This document shows, piece after piece, positions 21,816 to 32,792 of a DNA stretch of 64,000 nucleotides. The stretch comes from Hysterangium stoloniferum (Eukaryota; Basidiomycota; Agaricomycetes; Hysterangiales; Hysterangiaceae): the NCBI GenBank assembly GCA_015178975.1, contig WHVD01000064.1:186001-250000 (forward strand), in the 5' to 3' direction. Positions within the stretch are counted from its first letter, which is position 1. Every line of letters starts with the position of its first letter. Below the pieces are notes generated by a model. It was not told the origin of the DNA. It saw nothing but the letters and a program-made list of their open reading frames with translations, and did not search any database. The translations under genes and the position numbers were made by a program.

Positions 21816-22036
21816 TCTTATTTTTCTAGTCTGACTGGGGCATTGTTTGAATGTTTCTTTATGCATGTGCACATCGCAGTGAGATTAGTATAGCCTCAGG
21901 GTGTTACCGGGCCATTGGAGACTGTGGAAACGAACTTTGGATCATGCACGTGTGGCATAACGTTAGTGCGGCATTTTTAAGTGAAATTGCTGCAGTCACC
22001 AGATGTGGGTGGCTGTAGTAATAGTAATCCTCATTA
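21816..22036. other. Intergenic; nothing supported
   Basis: Short stretch between the GMC fragment and the palindrome, without recognisable coding or repeat content. Confidence 0.4.
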
Positions 22037-22142
22037 GAGAGTATTTGCAATTAATATATATTAGCAAACTGAATGCTGTTCCTAATATGAATATCAGGAA
22101 CCAATTCAGTTTGCTAATATTTCATTAATTGCAAATACACTC
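22037..22142. mobile_element. Foldback palindrome, MITE-like, TA-flanked
   Basis: 106 bp that fold back almost completely. The outer arms GAGAGTATTTGCAATTAAT and ATTAATTGCAAATACACTC are followed inward by ATTAGCAAACTGAAT with its complement, and the centre GTTCCTAATATGAATATC is itself palindromic. TA dinucleotides flank both ends, as expected for Tc1/mariner-type insertion. No coding capacity. Confidence 0.7.
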
Positions 22143-22421
22143 TATTACATTATGTGGTAGCGATGCTTCATAACCCTGGAGATACAATTGTGGATAGCAC
22201 CGCCCCCCTGGATCCGACGGCAGTGCAACACTGCCTTTTGTAATTTTATCCAGCGCTTTGGGCTATTGTATATATAGGATGAGGAGATGGAATAGGTCAT
22301 TCCAGTTTTGACCCTTCATTGCCTGAAACAACTGCTCCCAGAAATACCACTTTGATTTGCAATTGAGACGATTGTATCAGGCACTCACTGGCGATTTTCT
22401 TCCCACTCCCACAAAGATCAT
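22143..22421. other. Putative promoter region of the gene at 22422
   Basis: Contains TATATATAGG at about 22269, roughly 150 nt before the ATG, a plausible TATA element. No other feature is seen. Confidence 0.4.
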
Positions 22422-24081
22422 ATGCACTCCGAGTCGAAGGAGAAAGGTCCCATTCGCACGAAGATCGTGACCATAACAGCGTTGCTCGTTCCTCCAGCAC
22501 AAGGTTTAATAGCTCGTGGAAGGTCGCTGTCCAACGTGTCCTTAAGGTCGCTTTCAGGGAAACCTGCGACGAGCCCAACTTCAACCCCGAACGACACCAT
22601 TGATCTGTCTCCCCGTTCCTCTATCGATGCCAAAATACCTTCCTTTGTCGATGTCATGACCATAGCGTCGAGTTATATAGCACCACACGATATCCTTACT
22701 GCCTCCATGACAACGCGGTTGTGTCACAACCTCCGCACGTCTCACACATTCCAGAACTGGTTGGAATTCAACGGTTGGGATACAGGCGCGCTGGTACGAA
22801 GAACGGATGAGGCGAAAGGGAAAACGCGGTGGATGCACGTCGCCAAGTCCGCTATACAAAAGGCGTCCCTCTTGGAAAGATACCACGTGCTTTTGGAGCA
22901 TGTAAAATCAGCTTCCAAGGGCAAGCACCATAAGAAATCAATCGAAGAGTTTATGAAAATTTTAGTAGACACTGTTACAGAGCATGGTGTGTCACTTCCT
23001 TATATTGTCTGCTCATGAGCTCATTTTCTTTTTCTTCCAGAGACCCGAAATTGGCGAACACTCAATGCACTCGCTGGAACATTAAATATGACTTTTTTGC
23101 AGTTTGTTGCCACTATCCCCGCAGGCGACTGGAAAATTCGCTATCAGAAGACATTTTTAATGACCGCTTATGTAAATAGTAAGTCACCATCGATGGCATA
23201 TTTCGCATCATGTATTTAAATATTTTTTTTTAGCACAGCCATTATATCCAGGCATTGAAAAAGACGTAGAAAATGTCGTAAAAAGCATCGACTTCAACGA
23301 CATCTGCATATCTTCAGCACGGTATTCAGCTTACGACAACTTTTTATTCACATGCGCCTGCTTCGCCTGGACCGGCCTTCCGCCACCCCTACCCTCGCTC
23401 GACTATGATCCGCCATATCACTCGCTTTCATTCCGTTCATCATTAGTCCCAGGTTTACGACAGGGCGCTGAACAGTACAAATATTCGACGCTAATGAAGG
23501 AGGCATATCGCAAGGCCAACGGAGGTGAGTCAAAAATAACTATGAAGTTCGAGCCTAAAGTCGTCAGCACATCTCCAGCATTTCAGGCAGCTCACGACAA
23601 CTCTTTATCCACATACGCCTGCTTCACCTGGACCGACGTTCCGCCACTACCCCTGTCCTCGCTCGATTATGATCCGCCATATCACTCATTTTCATCCCGT
23701 TCATTATCAGTCCCAGGTTTACGACAGGCGGCGGAACGGTACAAATCTTCCATGCCAATGAAGGGGACATATCTCAAGACCAATGGAGATGAGTTGAAAA
23801 TGACTATGCAATTCGAGCCTAAAGTCAACACTAAGGGACTTGCAAACAAATTATCTCTGCCATTCACGGACAAGCACCTTGCACTTACAGCCACTGTAAG
23901 TGATGACGAGGGTAACCCTTCTTGCGGGATGGAAGGCTCCGTCAACTTGGAGACAGGTCGAGGTACGATAAAGTCGCGAAAGGGGATGGTATATAATTTA
24001 CGGACAAGCCCGTGGAGTATTGTCGGAGAGAAAGTATTGGGAGAAGACCATCTGGGCTCTTTTGTACTACAGTGGATTTGA
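22422..24081 (+). CDS. Uncharacterised 516-aa protein with an internal 87-residue tandem duplication
   Basis: Exons 22422-22986, 23041-23178 and 23234-24081 (1551 nt, open). Introns of 54 and 55 nt have GTGTGT..CCAG and GTAAGT..TTAG. The first ~75 residues are Ser/Thr/Pro rich; then comes a conserved-looking region (TFQNWLEFNGWDTGALV; ETRNWRTLNALAGTLNM). An 87-residue unit occurs twice in tandem (from 23329 and from 23590), each with ACFxWT, LDYDPPYHS and VPGLRQ. The C-terminal region ends SFVLQWI. No membrane segment, signal peptide or known catalytic motif is seen, and I do not recognise the family. The intact frame across three exons and the spared duplication suggest a functional gene. 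Confidence 0.8.
23329..23850 (+). repeat. 261-bp direct tandem duplication inside an exon
   Basis: The segment starting GCTTACGACAAC at 23329 is repeated from 23590 (GCTCACGACAAC) with the same order and spacing. The period of 261 nt is a multiple of three, so the frame is kept. Confidence 0.9.
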
Positions 24082-24287
24082 TAACCCGCCAAAGGTATGA
24101 CTGCCGGGTCAGGTTTTTGGCAGAGAAATGGCTGAATCTTTTGTATCCTTAAGATATTTGATTAGATTATTTCCATTAGTCATATTTCCTGTTATCTGAT
24201 GTAGCCATACTATACCATACCAGGTATTGGATGATAAAAAATTGTCATAAACTGATGTGTAACTGTTATTTCCTTTTGTCACCATTG
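24082..24287. other. 3' region of the preceding gene
   Basis: A/T-rich sequence with no coding content, probably the 3' UTR and terminator of the gene ending at 24081. Confidence 0.4.
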
Positions 24288-24503
24288 TTCATTTTGTGGC
24301 TGTGGTTCATTTTGTGGCTGTGGTTCATTTTGTGGCTGTGGTTCATTTTGTGGCTGTGGTTCATTTTGTGGCTGTGGTTCATTTTGTGGCTGTGGTTCAT
24401 TTTGTGGCTGTGGTTCATTTTGTGGCTGTGGTTCATTTTGTGGCTGTGGTTCATTTTGTGGCTGTGGTTCATTTTGTGGCTGTGGTTCATTTTGTGGCCA
24501 TGG
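24288..24503. repeat. 18-bp minisatellite, 12 units
   Basis: Unit TTCATTTTGTGGCTGTGG, 12 units in register, nearly identical; the last has GCCATGG. The long reading frames in several phases over it are a by-product of the repeat. Confidence 0.95.
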
Positions 24504-24554
24504 TTTATTTTGTAGCTTTTGAGCTGTGTTAAGGTTGCATACATGGAGGGTTTC

Positions 24555-25321
24555 TATTATGACTGGAATTCCGGGTGGACTCTGGGCACTAACTTATATG
24601 CACCTGCACCCTATATTCGCATCCATTGTCAGTTTACTGGAATACCCGCTGGACTCCATACATCAGACTTGTCTACGTTCGACTTTGTTACGTTGTGTAT
24701 CAGTCACCGGAATACCCACCAGACTCCATCCCTGTCTATGTATGTCTGACCTTGTCCCACACATCAGTCACTGGACCCTGCTTGCAGACTCCACTCCTGC
24801 TCTGTTTCCCGTTATGGTTTATGATTTGTCACAATTTGGACTCTGCTCCGTTCCATCCTGTTCCTAACACCAAATTTGGTGTTTACTATTCTCATTTTAT
24901 GTTTTGCTAGTTTTGTTTCATTATTACTGGATTTGGTATGTCATTCATTCCACGGTCTATATAGTCTGGCAGATGTTGTACATACAATCCAGTCAGACAA
25001 TTGGCTTAGATTCCCCCCAGTAATCTAATACATTTTTTGCTCTAAACTCCTACTTGAATCACACCGCTCATGCTAGTCAGAGCCCACGGGCTCCGGCACA
25101 TCTATCTCTCTTATCTATCTCGACTCACGACCTCTCAACCCATGATCTCCAACCTATGACCCCTCGACCGATGAACCCTGCCCAGACTCCCCAGGATTCC
25201 TGTCTGCCTGTCTAAAATTGGACAACACGATCTCACGAGGGTGCAGCCTATAAGCTGAAGCCAAGTCCTACCGGATATTCCATGGGTTTCGCCAGAAACC
25301 CACTGTGTACATACCCTAACA
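24555..25321 (+). repeat. Extra LTR at the 5' side of element B
   Basis: A full LTR (first bases TATTATGAC, probably from TGTTATGAC, to CCCTAACA) directly abuts the LTR at 25322. It carries its own TATA box and leader motif (25235-25270). The flanking GTTTC duplication encloses both LTRs, so the pair belongs to one insertion or arose in place by recombination. Confidence 0.85.
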
Positions 25322-26092
25322 TGCCCTATACGCACCAATTGTCAGTTTACCGGAATTCCTGCCAGACTCCGTACATCAGACTTGTCTACGTTCAACTTTG
25401 TTATGTTGTGTATCAGTCACTGGGATACCCACCGGACTCCGTCCCTGTCTATGTCTGACCTCATCCCACGCATCAGTCACTGGACCCCACTCGGAAAACC
25501 CATCATCCCTCTAACAGAGCCCTGTTCCTGTTTCAGTCAAATGACCTGTCACGATTCGGACTCTGCTCCCACTCCATTTCCCATTATGGTTTATGATTTG
25601 TCATGATTCGGACTCTGCTCCATTCCGTCCTGTTCCTAACACCAAATTTGGTGTTTACTATTCTTGTTTTATGTTTTGCAGTTTCATTTCATTATTACTG
25701 GATTTGGTATGTCATTCATTCCACAGTCTATATAGTCTGGCAGATGTTGTACATACAATCCAGTCAGAAAATCGGCTTAGATTCCCCCCAGTAATCTAAT
25801 ACATTTTCCACTCTAAACTCCTACTTGAATTACACTGCTCATGCTAGTTGGAGCCCACGGGCTCCGGCACATCTATCTCTCTTATTTATCTTGACTCCCG
25901 ACCTCTCAACCCATGACCTCCAACCTATGACCCCTCGACTCACGAACCCCTCCTGGACTCCCTGGGATTCCCATCCACCTGTCTGAAATTGGACAACACG
26001 ATCTCGCGAGGGTGCAGCCTATAAGCTGAAGCCAAGTCCTACTGGATATCCTGCGGGTTTCTCCAGAAACCTGCCGTGTATGTACCCTAACA
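25322..26092 (+). repeat. 5' LTR of element B
   Basis: Starts TG and then lacks ~53 bp found in the 3' LTR. TATATAG at 25729; predicted transcript start AGTCAGAAAAT at 25762-25772, 33 nt downstream. The leader hairpin is at 26011-26035. Ends TAACA at 26092. Confidence 0.9.
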
Positions 26093-26094
26093 GT

Positions 26095-26105
26095 ATTTTC
26101 TGACT
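26095..26105 (+). other. Self-primer-type PBS of element B
   Basis: ATTTTCTGACT, two bases after the LTR. It is the perfect complement of AGTCAGAAAAT at 25762-25772 in the element's own LTR. At the eleventh position it differs from element A (T instead of C), and the LTR site carries the matching change (A instead of G). Confidence 0.75.
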
Positions 26106-26127
26106 AAGACTCGCAGATTGTTTCAAT

Positions 26128-27119
26128 ATGCCACCAAGAAGAAAAGCACACACACAGGCATCATTACCTGGACCATCGACTCTTCATTCCCCGTTAACTT
26201 TGTATACCAGCCAGACACTCATGAACCAGTCAGAAGCCATGGGAGAAGCCGATATCGACGAAGTCCCGGAAAACCAGGATGAATCCGAGCACAAGGACAA
26301 GTCCGTGGCCCCCGACAAGGGCAAAGGTGTTGAAAATCCTCCATCCAGCGATCAACCGCCGCTTTCGGATCCTGCCTCTGAGTATTTAGCAATCACTTTA
26401 GAAAGGTTGATGAATCATATGCTCACAGAAGGCAAAAAGAAAGATCCAGAACCCCCACAGTCAAAAGTCAATACTCCAGAACCCTTCATGGGTTCCAACC
26501 CAAACAAACTCTCTACTATCCTTATGCAATGTCACTTCAATTTCTGCGATCGATCTGCTGCGTTCTCCATGGACTCCTGAAAAGTCAACTACGCACTTTC
26601 ATACTTGTCGGGATCCGTGTTAAAATGGTTCAAACTGGCTTTTAGCAGACTGTCTGAGGGAGAGCCGCTCTGGCTCGAAGATTGGGATGCTTTTGTTGAG
26701 GAGCTTGAAACCAACTTTGGCCCATATGACCTAACAGGAGAAGCTGAGAACAGCCTCACAAATCTTTGTATGAAGGACATGCAGCGCATCACGGACTACA
26801 TCGTCCAATTCAATAATCTTGCAGCTCATTGTCAGTGGGGCGATCCTGCTCTCCACCACCAATTCTATGCTGGTCTGCCGTCCCACCTTAAAGACGAAGT
26901 CTTGAAAGGAGAAGATGGCAAGCCAAAAACCCTGTCCTGTATGCACCTCAAAGCTCAAAATGCGGATGCACGCTATTGGGAATGTCACGGGGAAGTTGCC
27001 TGTGAGACCTCTGCAGACAAAGTGAACAAGTCCATGGCTAATAAAACCAACAACAACAACTCATCAACCAGCAACCAGAACTCCACGCAATCTGACAAAA
27101 AGAATGATAAAAAGCCTTC

Positions 27120-27193
<74 letters not shown>

Positions 27194-27420
27194 CCAACAA
27201 CAACAACAACAACAACAACAACAAGGGTCAACAGTCCAGCAAACAAACTGGAAAACCTGACCTCACAGGCAAACTTGGACCCAATGGCAAATTGACCCCA
27301 CAAGAAAGACAACATCATATGGACAATAACCTCTGTCTCTTGTGTGGAAAACCCAGTCATTGAGTTCCAGAATGTCTGCTGGCAAAAGCAAACTCTTCAA
27401 AGGGTCAAACAGCCAAGGCC
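26128..27420 (+). pseudogene. Element B Gag with poly-Asn linker and CCHC knuckle
   Basis: Starts MPPRRKAHTQASLPGP. The conserved Ty3-type Gag core reads ALSYLSGSVLKWFKLAFSRL through FVEELETNFGPYD and ITDYIVQFNNLAAHC. An (AAC)n tract (27121-27222) encodes about 34 residues, nearly all Asn. The zinc knuckle is CLLCGKPSH-stop-VPEC near 27330-27372. The in-frame stops (26578 and 27361) are TGA, both at positions that read as arginine or are open in related copies. It would package element RNA if intact. Confidence 0.85.
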
Positions 27421-27559
27421 TCTACGGAAACCCCGTCGAAGGACAAACTGGCTTCAGACTTGACAAAAGAGTGAGCAACCCCATGGACTCCATGCGGGTT
27501 GGGGGTTGTGTTGCCTCTCTGTGCCATTCAAGAGTTTACCCATCTCAATGCATCCGCTC

Positions 27560-28226
27560 TTTCACATTCTGATTCATTTTTCATTAAACTTATGTCTAAT
27601 ATGATTCTGAAATTCGTTTTTTCAGCTCTTATAGATTCCAGCTCAACTCATTGTCTTTTAGATACAAAATTCATGCAAAAAAATTTGTTGTCAACTTATC
27701 CAATAAATCCCATCGGCCTCCGCCTCTTCGATGGCACAAGTAATTTGGTTGTCACCCAAGCTTGTGATTTATCCATCTGTTTCCTGTGTGGAACATCTCA
27801 ATTGGTCACTTTCTATGTGACCCAGTTAGACTCAAGTTACTCGGTGGTCCTAGGACACAACTGGAATACCCGCTACAATCCGTTGATTGACTGGATAGCT
27901 AACAGTATAACATTCTGGACCCCCATGGCAGCTGAGGAAACTGTGCCCATCACGGCCTCCACGGCACCTGCAGTCTCAAGGGCTCCTGTGATCCCTATGG
28001 CACCCATGGCTTCCCCAGAACCCATGGCACCTCTGTCTATTTCTCTGATTAATGCTGCAGCTTTTATTAGGGCTACAAAAATGGACTCCCAGGTGTTCAC
28101 TATCAACTTAAAAATTGATGAAGCAACTGGACGTTTTTCAACCCCGGTATCTGCATCTGAGCAAGCTGCTGACATAGACGGTGTCCTGGAGAAATATCAT
28201 GACTTCCCGGATGTTTTTAGCAAGTG
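27560..28226 (+). pseudogene. Element B protease region
   Basis: Reads ALIDSSSTHCLLDTKF at about 27630-27675, where element C has IDSGS: the glycine of the D-S/T-G active site has become Ser by a G-to-A change. Downstream YSVVLGHNWNTRYNPLIDW is the usual second conserved block of Ty3 proteases. The frame ends at a TGA (28224-28226). Confidence 0.8.
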
Positions 28227-29034
28227 AAAAGCTGACCGGCTTCCACCCCACAGAGAATACGACTTAAAAATTGATCTCGAAGAAGGTGCCCAGCCACCCC
28301 TAGGACATATTTACCCACTTTCATCCATGGAACTTTCTGCAATCCACGATTTCCTGGATGAACATTTGTCCATAGGCTTTATCTGACCCTCAAAGTCTCC
28401 TTTTGGAGCACCTGTTCTGTTTGTCAGAAAAAAGGATGGATCCCTTAGACTATGTGTTGATTTTAGAGGACTCAATGCTGTCACCAAAAAGGATAAGTAT
28501 CCACTTCCACTTATATCTGATCTGCTCGATGCTCCGCAGAATGCCTGGATTTACACCAAAATAGATCTCAAACATGCCTATCATTTGGTCCAGATTGCCA
28601 TGGGCAATGAATGGAAAACCACATTTAGAACCCGTTATGGGGCCTTTGAGTGGTTGGTGATGCCCTTTGGACTCACCAATGCTCCGTCTGTTTTTCAACA
28701 TTTTATCAATGACATTTTCTCCGACATGCTCGATGTATGTGTCATTGTTTACTTGGACGACATTCTTATCTACTCTGAGGATCCTGCAGAACACGACAAA
28801 CAAGTCTGTGAAGTTCTCCAGAGACTCAGACAACATGGTTTATTCCACACGGACTCTGTGGAATAGCTGGGTTTCATAATGGGACCCAACGGACTCCGAA
28901 TGGATGAAACTAAAGTGCAAGTCATCAAAGATTGGCCTGAACCCTGAAAAGGTAAAGATATACAATCATTCCTCGGCTTTGCCAATTTTTACAGATGGTT
29001 TATCCACAGATATTCTGACATCACGGTTCCCCTT
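28227..29034 (+). pseudogene. Element B reverse transcriptase, 5' part
   Basis: Fingers and palm: [47 protein letters not shown] and an intact [11 protein letters not shown] at about 28752-28784. TGA stops interrupt at 28384 and near 28945, and a TAG at 28864. It is cut at 29034 by the solo LTR. Confidence 0.85.
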
Positions 29035-29664
29035 TGTGAGAGGTATGGCGAAATACACTCAGGAAATATAGTCGGATGTGCTCTTACTATATTTCCTTTA
29101 TTATTTCTATTTTCTCTCTTTCATTATATCTATAATTAGTTCGACGACCTATGTATGCAGTAGATCGACTCTTGTGGGCGCACACACGCCAGACTTATGT
29201 ATTCTAGCACCCGTAGTTTAGAACTCAGACAGTTTTTACACCGCAACCACGACTTACCCAGACACCCGTAGTGTCCTGTAAGTTGTGATTGGTGTATCAT
29301 CTTGACCGTCACAGACGGGCTTTAGCTACTCATTCAACCTGAGTTTCAAACTGTATCAGTCGAAACTCGATCCTTATCTCAACTCGCGTGGACTACATCC
29401 ACGCTACTCTATTATTCGACTCTCTAGCTACTCTACGTGCATTCGAGGAGTTGTCCAGAATCGCACTTAACCAGTCGATTATGCTTATCCATTCTAGCTA
29501 TCTACCTTACTTTAGATAGCTACTTCTCTCTACCGTATTGAACTAAGTAGTCAATACACGTTCGGTCCGTATTAGACTTAGACAGTCAATACATTGTGGT
29601 ATCGTACTTCAACGGTTGATATTCTTCGTATATAGAACGGTTAGAACTTCTACCACTCTTCACA
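29035..29664 (+). mobile_element. Solo LTR related to family E, TSD CCCTT
   Basis: 630 bp, TGTGAGAGG..CTTCACA, flanked by CCCTT at 29030-29034 and 29665-29669. Removing it rejoins RT to the connection and RNase H region in frame. It shares ATTAGTTCGA and CTTGTGGGC segments with the E LTR. Confidence 0.9.
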
Positions 29665-29669
29665 CCCTT

Positions 29670-30130
29670 ACCCATCTTACATGTAAGGATACTCCGTGGA
29701 ATTTTAATGATAAGTGTCAAAAAGCTTTCAATCTTTTAAAAAATTCTTTTTCTTCAGCTCCTATTCTGTTGCATTGGAAACCGGACTTCCCACTCATTGT
29801 TGAAATGGATGCCTTGGACTATATGCTTGGAGCCATTCTGTCTATCCAGGACTCTGACAGAGAAGTCCACCCCATGGCTTTTCTGTCCCGGACCTTTACC
29901 AGAGCAGAGCTCAACTATGACGTTCATGATCAGGAACTCCTGGCAATTTTTTCAGCTTTCAAAGTGTGGCGACACTATTTGGAAGGCTTGGGAACTCCAA
30001 TTGACGTTGTAACAGATCAAAAAACCTGGAATACTTTTCTACCACAAAACTTTTGACCCGTCAGCAGGCCCGCTGGTCTGAATATCTATCTGCCTTCAAT
30101 ATGACTATCCGTTTTTGACCTGGCCATCTC
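29670..30130 (+). pseudogene. Element B RNase H
   Basis: FPLIVEMDALDYMLGAILSI (first Asp), HPMAFLSRTFTRAELNYDVH (Glu follows) and [10 protein letters not shown] (third Asp region). A frameshift near 30025 and a TGA near 30117 break the link to integrase. Confidence 0.8.
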
Positions 30131-31780
30131 GGTGGCAAACGACACTTTAACTAGACGATGGGATGTCTATCCTAAAGAGGGGAGCAATGACTATGCCATG
30201 GTAAACCTGCACAACCTGAAACCTATTTTCACGAATCAGCAACTTACCATATCAGTCTGCGCAACTTTCCTCATCCATCCCATTGTCTGTGGAATTATCA
30301 TTATGGATATTGAGAAGTTACATCAAGATATTCTATCGGCAATTCCGCTAGACCCGATAACTAAAGCTCACCTTGACAATCCCGTGGACCCCGATCAACC
30401 CCAGTCGTCTCTTGATCAGCATGGTTTCATTAGACTTGACGATCAGATCTATGTACTGGACTCCGATGGCCTCTGCCTCAGGATCCTTCAGTACAAACAT
30501 GATCATCCACTTTCAGGACATTTCAGATACAACAAAACTCTATCATTAATAAGAAGAGAATATACTTTGCCCAGACTCTGTGGATTCGTTAAGCACTATT
30601 GTAAATCTTGCACTACTTGTACCTGCTCGAAATCTCAGCAACACAAGCTATACAGCCTTTTGAAACAACTCCTGGTACTGGAACACCTGTGGAATTCTAT
30701 CTCTATGCATTTCATTGAACACCTACCAGACTCCGAAGGCTTTTCTGCCATTCTAGTCATTGTTGACAGATTCTCAAAACAAGGTGTATTCATTCCTACA
30801 TATGATACAATTACATCCATGCAGTTAGCAGAACGTTTTATTATCCATGTATTTTCCAAACATGGAGTTCCGTCCCATGTAACTTCTGACTGAGGATCAG
30901 AATTCGTATCTCACTTCTTTAGATCCCTCAGGAAATCCTTGGACTTGAAGCTACATTTCACATCTGGACATCACCCGGAAGGTGATGGACAAAACGTCAA
31001 CCAGACATTGGAACAATATCTCTGCTATATTGCAATTATCAACAGGACAATTGGAAATCCTTGTTACCACTTGCAGAATTTGCTTACAACAATGCACCCT
31101 CGGCCACTACTGGCACTTCCCCGTTCTTTGTAAATAAAGGATATAATCCAAATATTACAGTACATCCAGAACGAAATCTCGCCTCTGCTCATGCTCAAGA
31201 GTTCACCACAGACCTCCACGAGCTCCATGAGGAACTCCAGACTGTAATAAAGTCTGCCCAAGAGCAATACCAACATTCAGTGGACAAACACTGGATTCCA
31301 CCACCGAACTTCAAGATTGGTGACCGTGGTTTTGTCAAAGCTCAATTCTTACAGACTACCCATCCATCAAAAAAGCTTGCTGAAAAATATTTAGGTCCAT
31401 TTGAAATTATCGCACAAGTAGGTTCAGTCTCTTGGACCCTACAGCTTCCAGATAGCATGTGCGCAGTACACCCAGTATTTCATGTTTCTATGTTAGAACC
31501 TTGTACTGCTAACACTATCCCGGATTGCGTGCAATCTCCACCCCCTCTGGTCATTATTGATGGAGAACCCAAGTTTGAAATCTCACAAATTTTAGATTCA
31601 AAAATTGACAAGTGTCAACACACTTGTAAACTGCTCTACTTGGTCAAGTGGGCTGGTTACGATGGCACTGATGAAGAAACTTCTTGGATTTTGGCCATGG
31701 AACTTGGTAATGCCACGGAAATCATTACTGACTTTCATACAGCTTACCCACTCAAACCTGGACCACTATCTTCTCTCTGA
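30131..31780 (+). pseudogene. Element B integrase and chromodomain
   Basis: Zinc-binding HHCC region: HDHPLSGHFRYNKTLSLIR, then CKSCTTC. The core begins SISMHFIEHLP, where related elements have MDFIE, so the first catalytic Asp appears as His. SDRGSEF-type text has a TGA at 30892-30894. The C-terminal GPFEIIAQVGSVSWTLQLP is followed by a chromodomain LLYLVKWAGYDGTDEETSWI near 31640-31690. The chromodomain is expected to steer integration towards modified histones. The frame ends at TGA 31778-31780. Confidence 0.85.
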
Positions 31781-31787
31781 CCACACC

Positions 31788-32602
31788 TGTTACAACCGGA
31801 AATCCCGCCGGACTCCAGGCACTAACTTATACGTACCTGCACCCTATACACACCCATTATCAGTTTACTGGAATTCCTGCTGGACTCCGTACATCAGACT
31901 TGTCTACACTTGACTTCGTTACGTTGTGTTTCAGTCACCGGAAAACCCACCAGACTCTGTCTCTGTCTATATCTGACCTCGTCCCATGCGTCAGTCACTG
32001 GACCCCATTCAGAAAACCTGTCACCTTTCTAACAGAGCCCCGTTCCCATTGTAGTCAAATGACCTGTCACGATTCGGACTCCGCTCCCACTCCATTTCCC
32101 GTTATGGTTTATGATTTGTCACTATTTGGACTCCACTCCGTTCTGTCCCGTTCCTAACACCAATTTGGTGTTTACTATTCCTGTTTTATGTTTTGCTCGT
32201 TTAGTTTCATCATTACTGGATTCGGTATGACATTCACTCCACGGTCTATTTAAACTGGCAGATGTTGTATATACAATCCAGTCAGAAAATCAGCTTAGAT
32301 TCCCCCCAGTAATCTAATACATTTTCTGCTCTAAACTCCTACTTGAATTACACCGCTCACACTAGTTGGAGCCCACGGGCTCCAGCACATCTATCTCTCT
32401 CACCAATCTCAACTCATGACCCACGACCTCCGACCTACAACCCCTCGACCCACAATCTCCACCTGGACTACCCGGGATTCCCATCCACCCGTCTGAAATT
32501 GGACAACACGATCTAGCGAGGGCACAGCCTATAAGCTGAAGCCAAGTCCTACTGGATATCCCATGGGTTTCTCCGGAAACCCGCCCTGTACATATCCTAA
32601 CA
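31788..32602 (+). mobile_element. Solo LTR of the A/B group nested in element B, TSD ACACC
   Basis: 815 bp, TGTTACAACC..CCTAACA, flanked by ACACC (31783-31787 and 32603-32607). It has the leader hairpin near 32523-32550 and the AGTCAGAAAAT primer site at about 32281. It lies between pol and the antisense gene. Confidence 0.9.
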
Positions 32603-32792
32603 ACACCCCATGGACCCCGTGTTACGTTTGGACTCATTTTCATTATTCCCTGTCACCCTATGTCTCTCTTTGCTTTTACAGGTTCTGACATGTGTTTCAA
32701 GTCCTTAAGCGGACATCCCACAGACTTTGATTCTTATGTTTTTCACACTTTACTTTTATGTTCAAAAAATTATTGTCAAGTTATTATTCTAT

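Noticed and set aside
24231-24544. Three long reading frames with repeated WFILWL, VHFVAV or MNHSHK units
   Set aside because: All are produced by an 18-bp minisatellite whose period is a multiple of three; no start context or flanking coding sequence.
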